From: Sitta carolinensis | Taxonomy: Eukaryota > Chordata > Aves > Passeriformes > Sittidae | Direction of reading: 5' to 3' | NCBI GenBank assembly: GCA_032173965.1 | Contig: CM063283.1 | Location: 18,890,501-18,954,500 of the forward strand | Length of the DNA: 64,000 nt | Shown here: positions 11,081 through 22,510 of the stretch, in pieces | Layout: each line of letters starts with the position of its first letter | Numbering within the stretch: the first letter of the stretch is position 1 | Notes under the pieces: generated by a model | Told to the model about the DNA's origin: nothing | Database searches by the model: none | What the model saw: only the letters and a program-made list of their open reading frames with translations | Made by a program: the position numbers and the translations under genes

Positions 11081-12880
11081 TTGGATATTCTCCCAACAAA
11101 CCAGGGCATGGGTCTGTGTAGGGAGTCTAGGTACTCTCCAGATTGATAGAGTAATAATTCGCAGGTACAGGAACAGCAGACCTTTTTTTGTGCATCTGTC
11201 CCGTGCATTCTCAAATGGATTCTCACTTTGGTTTTAGGTAAGAAACTGTTAGCTAATTGTTTTTTTGGTTAGTTGCTCCGCAGACAGCAGGATAGCAGGG
11301 GTGAGGATTAATCGTCTTTCTTGGCTTTCTGACCAGAATATCAGTAGAAGTAGCTCAAGAAACATATTGCCCAATTCATAGCTGTGCACCATTGTTTTTG
11401 AATGAAATCAAGTCCAATTATGCAATGAAAAAACTCAGTGTCCTTTGGCTGTTTCTTTCTTCTACCTCCTAGTTAGGCTAAGTAGACTTGTCTTTTTTGA
11501 CAAAGTTTAATCAGCAAGATGCTGTTGTTCCAAACCCTCTTCTACATAAAGAAATACCATCCTACCTTTTTAGGAGAGACTCAGTTGGGGCCTGCCGTAC
11601 AAGCAACAGATTTTCTGTGATTAGACAGTGACAGATAACATAGCAGTCCAGGAGATCAATGCTGCCTCCAAGAAAATAAATTTTTTTAATTGAACAGTAA
11701 ACTCTGCTTTCTCTCCAGGGTGTGAGATCCATACTCTCAAGCAAAGGAACAAACCAGCTTACAATGAGAAACAGTTATCAGGCTGTATTCTGTGTATCTG
11801 TACTGTTATGGAATTTAGAGGTTGTACAAACAAAGTGTTTGCAAGTATTTTCCAACACCGTTGGTGTTAGAGAACTTGTGCTCACAAGTGCTTTATCAAA
11901 TAGAATGTGACCTGTAAGGGTTTTGCTAATGCAGGGCCTCAGCTGGACACCTCAACAACTTCATATTTTTACAGCACATTTAGAAGATCTGTAATAACAT
12001 TCCCCTCATATCCTTAACCGTTATAGAGAGCACTTTCAAAACTCCAAAGCATCTATATTTTAAAAGGGCACAGACAGCAGGACGCTGGAGAACAAAGGTG
12101 GTCTAGGTGCTTGAGCTCTGTCTCAGCTCTCTTCAGTTGCCAGTTTCTACCAGAAGTCACCCAGCACCACTGTCCCTGAGCTTTCCTCCTCCCTTCCATC
12201 CCTGGCACACAGCTGGCATTGGCAGCCAGTGGTGCCCTGCAGTGAGAGCAGTCCCAACTGTGCTCCCAGCTGTCTCCCAGTACAGTACAGCCTGCACCGC
12301 CTGTACTTGTTGCTGGAATCCCAACAGCTGGGCCCCAGTCTGTTGTCTGCAGAGGAAAAGGATGCTTTCCTCAAACTCAGTGCAGTTCAAGATTACAAAG
12401 ATGCTTCTGTGCCTAAGCAAATTACTTCTTTTCCATCTCACAGGCAACACTCTGCCAAATAATACAAGGTCTACATCTCCACTGTGCTGCAACCTGTATT
12501 ACACATCACATGCTGCCACAGGCCCTGCCATCATGAGCCCTGCCTGAGTATGAAAGCAAGGCCATCCTCCAGAAGATATTTAGAGAGAAAGTACAACACA
12601 GCATGCTCATGAACTTCTTTCTGCCTCTGTCCTTCCCCAACTGCCTGTGCTGCAGGGCACATTAGGATCTTATTTCACACTGACCAGTAAAGCATCTTCC
12701 AATGTGATCTTTGGTCACTGCTCACTTCCCAACCTAAAATGGATCTGAACCAGCAATTTATCAGCAAAGTGTAGCTTTAGGCATCCTGCAGCCATGTCCC
12801 GTTTCTTCTAATCTGTCATCAATTCAGAATTGAAAACTAGGGGGAAAAAAATCATTTGCTGCACAAATAAAAGGGTAGAG
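11081..12880. other. Noncoding stretch
   Basis: No gene is recognised. The 12.1-12.5 kb part is richer in GC and has overlapping frames of 75-146 codons on both strands. None resembles a known protein, and opposing open frames here reflect composition. Confidence 0.45.
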
Positions 12881-13190
12881 GGAACTACTGTTATCAGTCT
12901 GAACACTATTCAAGGATTTATTAATAAACTTGCCATTGAAATTTCACTCATAGGTATGCTAATGTAATTTGCATATGCATTTGCATATGTCTGTGCATCA
13001 AAACATAATAAAGACCCATAATGTTATATTTAATAACATTATTATTATTACCCCAAGCATAAAGTAAACATTTGGTGGTCATAAAGTATGTGATGAAATT
13101 TTGAATACTATATTTATAGAGTACTACATTTATAGAATTTTTAATAATAGCTACTGTGATTTTTTAATAAAACAGTCAAGAGGACTGTTC
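12881..13190. promoter_or_regulatory. Candidate enhancer with POU/octamer motif cluster
   Basis: Within about 35 bp lie an ATGCTAAT octamer variant (12956-12963) and two ATTTGCAT octamers exactly 12 bp apart (12967-12974 and 12979-12986). The overlapping TTGCATATGCAT (12969-12980) differs by one base from the palindromic ATGCATATGCAT element bound by Oct dimers. The flanks carry several TTTATTAATA and ATTATTATTA homeodomain-like words and no recognised repeat. Regulatory function and conservation are inferred; neither was tested. Confidence 0.4.
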
Positions 13191-13519
13191 TTATCCAGCC
13201 ATTATCAGTGTTCAGAACTAGGAACTTGCAGATTCAAAAATCACATTTAGAAACAGGACATTGTATCCAGAAAAACCACCACAGTGTATTCCTGCTACAG
13301 CAATAGCAATGATGTCATGCTTTGAACTGAAAACTCAAACTTAGTTTTAGCTTCTCTGTGTTGGCCAGCAATGAGTGAAGAAAACTCAAGAATCTCAGGA
13401 AGAAGAAAAACCCCTTCACTTCAACCACCTAAAATGAACCACTAACTATGAGCATTGGTCTTGCAATGTCTGCACATCATCACTATGCTTATTTAAGGCC
13501 AAATACTTTTACCACAAAG
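13191..13519. other. Noncoding stretch between motif cluster and CR1
   Basis: I see no gene, RNA or repeat here. The sequence is unique and AT-rich. Confidence 0.4.
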
Positions 13520-13728
13520 CATAGAATAGTTTGGGTTTGATGGGAACTTAAATATCATTTAGTTCCAACTACCTCTGCCATAGGCAGGGACACCTTCCAC
13601 TACACCAGAACCCAATTTAACTTGGCCATGAACACTTCCAGGGATGGACATCCACAGTTTCTCTGTATAGCCTGTTCCAGCGTGCCTCACCACCCTCATG
13701 GTAGAGAGTTTCTCCTGTAATCTGACAT
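13520..13728 (-). mobile_element. CR1 LINE 3'-end copy, 5'-truncated
   Basis: Reading the minus strand from 13728 to 13520 gives the avian CR1 3' untranslated region: a GAGGGTGGTGAGGCAC segment, a GGAACAGGCTATACAGAGA-like segment, a CCATCCCTGGAAGTG-like segment and a terminal AACTATTCTATG at the left edge. The end near ATTCTATG is the usual CR1 terminus. No coding part is present. Divergence is moderate, so this is one of the younger copies in the window. Confidence 0.88.
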
Positions 13729-16700
13729 AGGAGTAAGCTATCTAAAGGACACCAGAAAACCCATATTTCTCAGAAGACACGGCAAATAGAAAACACCCAC
13801 ATCCAGTACATCCCCTTAGCAGACTACACTCATAAAATAGTGTAGCAATGCACCTACAGCTGTCCCCTCCCAGCAGGAAGCACACTGGACTGAAACCCTG
13901 ATAGTATGGTTTCAGTGCCCCAGCTGCTGCTAGAAGACATGACTGTAAAGATGCTGGCCTTGTTTACCTGTGTGATGGTTCCTGAATCTGGTTTATTTCC
14001 CTGGAAAAATGTTTTGATATGCTCTGCAACTCAGCCTCCAGCTAACACGAGGCATCAGTTTACCATTTGACATGCCACATTAAGCCTGCAATAAGCATTA
14101 CAGGGTCACCAGGATGATTTATTAATACTATCTAATTATTAGTGCTGAAATTATTGGCAGCTTCTCCATTTTTCACTAGTGCCTGTTTGCTTTGTTCCTG
14201 CTATTGATGGGCAGAATGGATTAGACTACATAACGTTTATATCCAGCTCAAGTGATATGCTCTTGCAGACAGAAATAAGAGTTTGATTTTCCCCTTTTAA
14301 CTCAGAATAAAATTATAAGTTTGAGCCTCATCAAACCATACTTACTCTTTTACATTTACAATGTGAAGATGGAAGTTAATTATTAGAATGAAGTCAGAAA
14401 CTTCATTCTAGTATATCTGTTTTATAAAAGGTCCATTTCCTGGTGGCTTTCATTTAAAAAAAAACAACACCTTAGAATGGTAAAAAGACAGAGTACTATG
14501 CTATTTCACTAAAACCTGCTTGCAGATGAGTATTCTTGACTTTTTAAGCAAAGACTGCAGAACCCCCTCATGATTTATTTTTATGTGCTGAGGAAGCTGG
14601 TCAATGTAGTTCTTTCAAGCTTGAATATTCAGGGAAGTATGTTTTATAAGCCACTTATATTTTAATTAGAAACAGTCAGGAACATTCTGACCAAGTTACA
14701 GGGTATTTCTCCCTCCCTTCTCCTCCCCCCGAAAAAAGATAAATTCAAACTTACTTTCTGTGAAGTTGCTGAAATCACTTCCTTCTCTCTCTTTGGTTTT
14801 TACCCCTGCTTCCAGCTACAGAGCTTACATAGAAGAGCAGTACACCAGAAAATGTATTTTGCATTAAAACAAAATCTGTCTTCTATTCAATGAGGTTTTA
14901 CAAATTAAGTATTTTTCCTAATACGCCAGGCCTCTGTACCTTTAGTCTGCATTGTGATACTAAGTGTCTTTATTATAATTCACAATATTTCCTTGTGAAT
15001 AGGCCAATTTGTGATTAGACAAGTGTCCATTAGCCTTCATTCAAAACCACTGCCATAGTGATAATTTTTTTATTAGACCTGTAAAACCTGCTGTTTCTGG
15101 CCCTCCTATTCCTTCAGTCCAAGCAGACATCCTCTCTTCTGTTCTGTAACACACCCAGCGGTCATTAAATTTCCATTTGAAAAGAATTAAAAAGGACTAT
15201 AATTTTTATGCGATTAAATTGGACCAATTATTTCTTGAAGCCACAAGCGTATAATTTCCTATAAGCACTGAAGAAAAATCAATATCACAAGTTCATAAAT
15301 TATTTATTACTCCATCAGGCTGCCATTTGTTAACATAACAGAAGGACACCATTCTGGACCTGAACAAGAACTGTGGCTTTCATTCATATAGATGAAAAGG
15401 ATGCACACAAAAAACCCCTAGTGAACTTAAAAGAAAAGTCCAAATACCAGAAGTACTCCCAACTTCCTATGCCTCTGCTCCCTGAAGACAGCTATTTCTC
15501 AATAAGGAATGCTGGGACACAAAGTGTCTCTATATTAATAAAATGTTGAACATAGTTCATATCAGAGGTGACATTTAACTATTTTGGTGGGTTTCTTTCT
15601 AATTTTGAAACGAGTTCTATGTACAACCTACAATTACAGTAAGTGCTTATGGAACCAAGTTTCTGAATGCTGGAAGCAGTGTAACTTCAAAGTGTTTAAA
15701 GAGAAATCCCATAATACTCTTTTGTGTCGGTTTTCTTAAGGCCATGAAAGACATAGCAGTATATACCATTTATCTACAACTTTTTTTGTTGGTTAGTTTT
15801 TTTTAAACCTAGAATCCTCAAGGTAGGTTTTCTCAGCTTCCATTACAGTCCACAACACTGTCACTTCTCAACGCTCACGCGGTTCTTCTCATCTTTACAT
15901 GTAACAGCAATGAGGTTTTGCAACCACCATACATATTAACATCTATTTCCATTAAAGCAGAGGAAGAAGCAGCTGAAGTATTCAGAAAAATCAGGAATTC
16001 ATGCGAGGTAAAGCGCTCACTCTACAGTTCACATCCTGATGGGCTATCAAACCTTTGCATGTCTTGAAAAAAGCATTTGAGGCCACTTAGAGAGGAATCA
16101 TGCCGGCAGCCTTTATCCCAGGAGCACAGGGGTGGCATTACCCCAACAGCAGTACCTGGCTGTGAAAGCACAACTGGATCCAGATCTAGCAGGGTCAGCT
16201 CCCCTTTCTGTCCTCCTGGCACAGATAAATTGGACAAGACATAGTTTATTCTGTATACACCTTTGTGATGTGACCTTGAAATAAGAGCACCTGTCTGAGT
16301 GGATATGAAAGTTGCCGTGTTGCATCCCAAATAAAGGAGGCTTGGATCAGAGTTATTAGGTCAAACGCTTGTCTTGTGAAAGCCTACTGTGACCAAAGTC
16401 AAAAGCAATTTTGCTCACGCATTGTCCTGTGTGTCTCTGGCTGGATTCAGAGTTAAAAAACAGCATGTCCAGAGGGGATGAAGTGTTTTAAGTTACAGAA
16501 CTTTATTTAAAATATTGCTTCTTGAAGTGCAAAAAAATATTTTGCATTAACCTAAATGCATACACCTCACTTCATCATCCCAAGCGAAGGAACACAAGCT
16601 GTAGAATGGCATGATCTACTGAATTTCATGTTTACTTGTCATCCATCAAAACTTTTCAGATCCAACAACACAAAAGGTACACATGATCTCAAAGAATTTT

Positions 16701-18375
16701 CACTTTTCTTCAAAAACCGGTCAACTAAAAAATTCAGGACAGTTCCGCCTCCTCCCCATACTGTAAAGTTCTTCAGTCAGTTTAAAGGGGAAGTTTAGCA
16801 CATTAATCTAAAATCAAATATTGAAAAGATTCTAGGTGTACAGATTTTCTGCTTACCTGACAACCGTATCTATAACCACATTTTCTATTAATTCACTTTT
16901 GATCAAATTCAAATAATTATCTCTGTTTCAGTAAAACTGACAAAGGAATAGAAATCCAAGCACTGTTTATTTCTTCAGCATCCTTGAAAACTCTTCAGGA
17001 GGCAGCTTAGTCCTGATCTTGGTAAAAGCAGGATCAGGGCTATAAGACACTGTCAAGTCCAAACACAAGATTTTTTAACAGGGCAGAGAAAGGGAAGGGG
17101 AAAGGACTTCAGGGCTTTGTTTTTTACAGAATGATTTCTACACCAAAGTATATTGGTCTGATAAATTGAAAGCAAAATGAAACATACCTAGATGTTCTTT
17201 TCCCTAACAGCATGATATCAAGGTCCAGGATCATGACAAACAGATTAATTTTAGGAGCACACTTTCGTTTCCCGGACACGGGAACAAGTTTAAAAAAAAT
17301 CTTCAGTACATAGAATAACAGGTTTATCTAGTACAAGCTCATAGCAGTGTATTTTTTCCAGGGGTATCTCTTCGTTTTCCTTGGCACTGGGAACAGAGTG
17401 GAATTTACCAGCCATGACCAACTAATTCAAAGGCACAAGTTTGAGCTGTGTCTGTACTGCCGAGCCACACCAGCTCCCATTGTGGAGCAGTACAGCACAG
17501 AGCAAGGCAGGAGCCTGAACCAGCTGTTACAGACACAATGGGCAGTGCAGCAAGGGAGCAGAGCTTTTCAGGGCACAGCTCTAGTAAATATCAGCATTGT
17601 CCAACTAGGAATATGTTTTGAGTTTTGTACACCAATGAGTCAACTTAACACAGCCAGAGTGCAGACTGAAAGCTTAAGCAAGGATTTATGTACAAAGCCA
17701 GACCCTGTTGGACAGGATCAATTCAAACAGAGGAAAGAAAAAGAGCAAAAGCCTTTTAGGCAACACTTGAAGGAGGATGACCTTCTTGGACCCTGCTGAT
17801 TATTTACATGGTTTCTTGCCAAGAAACAAGTGCTGCACTGCGCTCCAGCCAGCATTAATGATCCCTGCACACTGGCAAATTTACTTCCAGCTCCAGGCTC
17901 AGCTGCTGAATATGGTGACAAACTGCTTTAAAAAATCTGGCTTGTAACATAAAAAAATAAATTTAAAGAAAAGGAATAAAACCATTCTTTTCAAATTTGG
18001 AAGTTTGTTTTAATTTGATTTTGAAGATACAGAACTGCAAGTAGTCTGCTTTTTTAAATAATCCTCAGCTTTACCTCTGGGCCTGCTGGCTTAGAGCTGG
18101 ATATAAGCTAAAATCTCTTAACTATACTCTGATTCAGCAAAGCAGGTCAGCGCAAGTATAAAGCAATGAGTGACACAAAACTTAATTATACCAATCATTC
18201 CAAGCAAAGAAGGAGCCTCCAAGGGTTTAATCCAAGTTGGAATTTTTTTTGATTTTGGTTTTATTTCTGCCCTCCATACTCTCCCTCCAAAACATTAGAT
18301 TCTTAAGACTCAGCACATCTTGACATGGATTTTTAGGGGTTTCATAAATAACTGATAAATAAAACAAGTTTTCCC
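13729..18375. other. Unique noncoding stretch with an enhancer-like patch
   Basis: No gene was recognised. The patch at about 15150-15370 is unique AT-rich sequence with TTAATT/ATTAAATT words and no repeat signature, and reads like a conserved noncoding element. A 150-codon plus-strand open frame (17347-17799) begins at GTG rather than ATG and shows no recognisable domain. Confidence 0.45.
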
Positions 18376-19470
18376 CTGATCTTTACCCAGGTTAGTTTTC
18401 AGCCTGTCTTTATAAGAGAGGTGCTCCATCTCTCTGATCATCCTTGTGGCCCTCATCTGGACCCTTTCTAACAGGTCCTCTTCTTTCCTGTGCTGGGAGC
18501 CCCAGAGCTGGATGTCTTGGCAGCAACATCAGCTTTCAGTGTCCTGAAGGGATTTATGTCATTAAGTTCCATAGACTTGTGGCTATTCAGCTTCATCAAA
18601 TAGTCCCAAACCTGCTCTTTGTTTATAGTGGGAGAGACTTCATTCCCCTCTCACACACACTCAGAGGTTCAGAGACTTGTGGAAAGTCTGACTTCCAGTG
18701 AAGACTGAGGAAAAGAGCTTATTGAGTACTGCAGCCTTCTACATATCAGTCACACCATTTCACTCTCCTTGATTACGGGGGGGAAGGAAGAGTGGGGGGG
18801 TACACTCTTCTTAGCCTTTTTTTCTGACCTATGTATTTACAGAATCCCTTCTTGTTATTCTCCGCATCCTTTGCCAAATTCTGTTCCAGTTTTGCCTTGG
18901 GTTTCCTGACTCTATTCCCTACAATACTAATTATATCCATGTACTCTCCCCAGGTCACCTGTCCCTGCTTCTGCTGGCTCTGCATTTCCTCCTTCCCGTT
19001 TGGTCTGAGACTCAGATCCTTGATTACTCATCTCAGTTTCCAGCCTCCTTTGCTTGATTCCCTACACACTGAGATAGAGAACCCTTGACTCTCAGAAAAC
19101 TGACCTTAAAAAGAGACATCGACTCTGTTCAACCCCTCCGTCCTTAGGGACAGCTACCCAAGAGATCTTATTCACCTACCCCCTAAATAGCTGGAATTAC
19201 ACCCTTTCAATGTTCAGGGTCTTGACTTTGCCTCTAGAGATCAAAAACTCAATTAAGGCAAGGCTGTTACAGCCCAGTCTTCCACCAATCTTAACTCCTT
19301 TAATAAGCTTATACCCATTGGAAGGCAGCAGATCCAGCAACTACTCATCTCTGGTTGTTTTGGCCAATATCTGGACCAAGAAACTTTCCTCTACACATGG
19401 CAGGAGTCCCACGGACTGCTTGCAGCTAGCTCTATTGCTTTCCCAGGAGATGTCAGGATGGTTTACCTGG
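18376..19470 (-). mobile_element. CR1 LINE remnant, ORF2 endonuclease to 3' region with RT core deleted
   Basis: Reading right to left, the element begins at a degenerate endonuclease segment (NHPDISWE readable at 19463-19440). It continues through the endonuclease-RT linker (18985-18773), then the NAFF-like start of the RT region near 18700. It then jumps near 18555 to the post-RT 3' region (CACAGGAAAGA..CCTGTTAGAAAGGGTCC..CACCTCTCTTATAAAGACAGGCTGAAA; left end about 18376). The catalytic part of reverse transcriptase is missing, so the copy has an internal deletion or is two adjacent insertions. Both ends are truncated. Confidence 0.85.
18690..19470 (-). pseudogene. Decayed CR1 ORF2 (endonuclease and linker)
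   Basis: The family protein is an endonuclease/reverse transcriptase used for target-primed insertion. Here the minus strand keeps NHPDISWE, part of the endonuclease active-site region, at 19463-19440. An open piece at 18985-18773 contains QGQVTWGEY, KAKLEQNLAKDAENNKKGF and CKYIGQKKR, which I recognise as the CR1 endonuclease-RT linker. Frames between these islands are broken by stops and indels. No product is expected. Confidence 0.8.
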
Positions 19471-21785
19471 CTCTGTCAGCTTTCAGTAGGCCTGTTTGTG
19501 TGTAGGCATACACCCAGGGAGTCTGTGTCTTTTCTGTCTGGGTCTCAGCCTCAGCCTGGCAGTTGTGATGGGCAGACACCATTTTTGTCGGCAAAAATAG
19601 GCTGCTTCTGGTTGACCCCTCAAGAGGATGGTGTGACCCCTCCTCTGAGCCCTTCCTCCCTTGCAAACATGCAAACTGATGCACCACATCCTGTTTGCCA
19701 TTCTCTGGGTGTCCTGCTCACTCCACTGATGGTAGTAAAGTAAGGTAATGAGCAGGAAGAGAAAATAGATTACTGAATTGAAATTAAAGAGAGATAGAAT
19801 TATTTTGAAGCAAAAAGATGGGTGTGAGCTGGACAACTGCTGCTTTTTTCTTCCAGCAGAAATTAGTGAAATGTAGTATCAGACAGGGATAAAATAAAAT
19901 TAACCCCCCTTTCCTCCAAATAACAGTAACTAGTCTTTCTTTATGCTGCAGACATGTCATTTGGGCGGTGTTTTTATCTTAAAATGTTTAAGTGATTTGA
20001 GGAAGAGAGGTAATTTTAAGACTACCCAGTAACTAGCAGAATCCTGCAGGGACAACACTAAAATTTATTCTGATAGTGTTTACCCCCCTGTTGCCTACAT
20101 TTTAGCAAAATTTTATCCATAAGCTGAGTTTTATTACAAGGAGAAAAAAAACCAAACCAAGACTGCTTATTAACAATAATTCATGCACTGCAACTCAGTG
20201 ATTTGCTATTCACATTTATGCTCATGCCAGGCATCCTGGGTAGTGGCTGAAAACCTCAAATCTTCTAAGTTTTAATAGAACTCTATTCAAAATATTTTTG
20301 TTCCCCAGCTGGGAATGGAAAGACAAAGAGGAAGAGAAATATTTAAACCCCAGTGCACAGCTTGGATGACCCAAGCAAACTGCATCATGAAGAGCTAGTG
20401 TGTACTAAGCTTTACTCCATGTGCTAAAGACTTCTAGCTAAATTTATCCAAATAAAAGGCACCGAAAAGTGACCATCCACATATTCCAGCTACAATGAGA
20501 AACAAACACTTGAAGACCTTATGCAAACCAGTCAAACCTGGTGTTTACCTTGGTGCTCAGAAAGAAATGAAACAGGCACATGCAATCCTGTGCATGCAAT
20601 TCAGTCTCACTGAAGAAACCTTACAGAAATATTATTAAGCCACAAAAGAACACCTCTAAATCAGGCCTCTTGTAAGGCTTTAGTTCAACAGGGACAGTTG
20701 GGAGACACTGGCAGAAGTGGCCCCTTTATCCAGTCTAACACACTAAAGTCGACATAGTCATACAGATTTTGGTATCCTCAGTACTTGTATTTAGTCAAAG
20801 CTTATTCCCACATCTTTATATTCATCTCAACAGTTTCTCCCACAGGGAGAGAATTTGGGGCTGAACTAATCACCTCTGATTAAATAGGCTTGCACAAAAA
20901 AAAAATGAGTCAAACTTACTAAAAATGAAAGATAATACAGTGAGAGGATAAGGCTATGATGCAATGGATCCACCATCAGTGTTCTGCATGATCTTACTTG
21001 AGTAATTCCCTGTGCCTCACTCCATCTCCAAGAACATGAGAATGAACAAATACTGGAAGCTACTCAGATATCACAAGGGGTCAGAGAGCTACAATGCTTA
21101 AAACAGCATCTGAGAAATATTGAAAGATTTTGAAGCAGCAAGGTCAACTATGTAATTTCCATTTAAACCCACAATGGAAACACCTTGTTCCTAGAAATAC
21201 GTGGCCAAAACCACTTGAAGTTAAACTTGTGTCTGCTGGAATACATCTCACTGTTTCTCTGGTTGCCTTTTCTTTTAGAGACTCGGGTTTTGCTTTAAAA
21301 GCCATTAGAAAACAAGAACAACAAACACACCCACTCTCTCAAGTTTATAAAAACAAAGTTCTCAAAAATTATAACTCAATGACTGACACCTAAAGGCTCT
21401 TACAAGAACATTTTTATTAACAAGTAGGACTGGCAGCTTTTAAAAGCTAGTGTTATCATAGCAACACTCCAGGTAAAAATTGGAGTGCAAAAAGAAACAT
21501 GTACTGACATTCACAGCAATACACAGGAAGAAAAGGGTCCAGAGAAAATAAGGAAGCAAAAAAAAAAAAAGAAAAAGAAACAGTTGAAATTGAAATCTAC
21601 TAACAACAGGAAATGCAGAATAAACCACAAGATCAGAAGATCAGATCAGTGAAATGAGAATTGCCAAGTGATTCCTCTAAGGGAATCAAGTGACTGATTG
21701 ATCACAGGTATTTTAATCTACTCTATTTTAGTTACAATTCAATCAAATGTATGATTCAAAGTGGAAAAGCAAGCATCTTGAAGGA
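19471..21785. other. Noncoding stretch
   Basis: The first 250 bp are GC-richer and could be further diverged CR1, but I could not match them. The rest shows no gene or repeat. A 177-codon plus-strand frame (19210-19743) overlaps the antisense of the CR1 and is not a gene. Confidence 0.45.
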
Positions 21786-22510
21786 AGCAATCTATATGAG
21801 CATAATAGATGAGGGTAATTTTTTATAAAAAATAAATCGAGGTAGAGGTGCCTGTGGGCTTGATTTAATTGCAGAGGGAGCAGAGTGACCGTTTTCTGGA
21901 AGAGAACTTTGATGTGCTCGCAGAAGAACTCGTGTTTTTAAAATTATCATGTGCATCATGAAAAGGGCAACAGCTGCACAGCAGTAACTTGACATGCAAA
22001 TTCCTGCCTTTATTCAGTCCACGTATGCACATGCTGATAAGAGATTTAAGCAGAAAAATATTCCTTTTGCGTCATCATATGTAGAAGGGATATAGTTGTT
22101 TGCTCTGAAAAAAGCTGCTTAATACCAAGAAAAATGTAAAATGTGCTATTTCACAAGAAAGTATCAAAACATTTAGTTTTTCGTTGCTGTTTTAATCTTA
22201 TGAATAGAAATATGCTCATCAGTATGAGCGGACCATAAGCTGATGGGCAGGTTAAGAGCAAAATTTCTGAAAAGCCATTATATACACAAATGCAGGAAGG
22301 AGCATCTAGTTTTAATATTTAATTGTAAAGAGAGAAATCCAGGCAAAATTATTTTCCCCATGGAAATAAGATTAATTTGGTTAGATGTAGCTTATAACAC
22401 CTCAGCGGCACATTTGCCTATCCATTTTCGGCACTTAAAACTGGCTATGCCAACAACAGAAGGTGCTCACATTTCCCTCGGTGGATTTGTCATGGTAGCT
22501 CATTGACAGG
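21786..22510. promoter_or_regulatory. Candidate conserved noncoding enhancer block
   Basis: This is unique AT-rich sequence with an ATGCAAAT octamer (21994-22001), TAATTG/TTAATT homeodomain-like words, TGACATGCAAA and a GCGTCATCAT CRE/AP-1-like word near 22070. A 14-bp imperfect hairpin lies at 22213-22249. Several short runs read like slowly evolving noncoding sequence rather than repeat or codons. The 87-codon frame at 22243-22506 has no known domain. The interpretation is pattern-based; conservation was not tested. Confidence 0.35.

Noticed and set aside
12107..12547. 146-codon plus-strand frame with overlapping opposing frames
   Set aside because: Several frames on both strands are open at once because of local GC-rich composition. 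No domain or exon structure is seen.
17347..17799. 150-codon plus-strand frame
   Set aside because: It begins at GTG rather than ATG, matches no known family, and has no convincing splice or promoter context.
19210..19743. 177-codon plus-strand frame
   Set aside because: It is the antisense of a CR1 ORF2 remnant, and the opposite strand carries the recognisable CR1 peptides.
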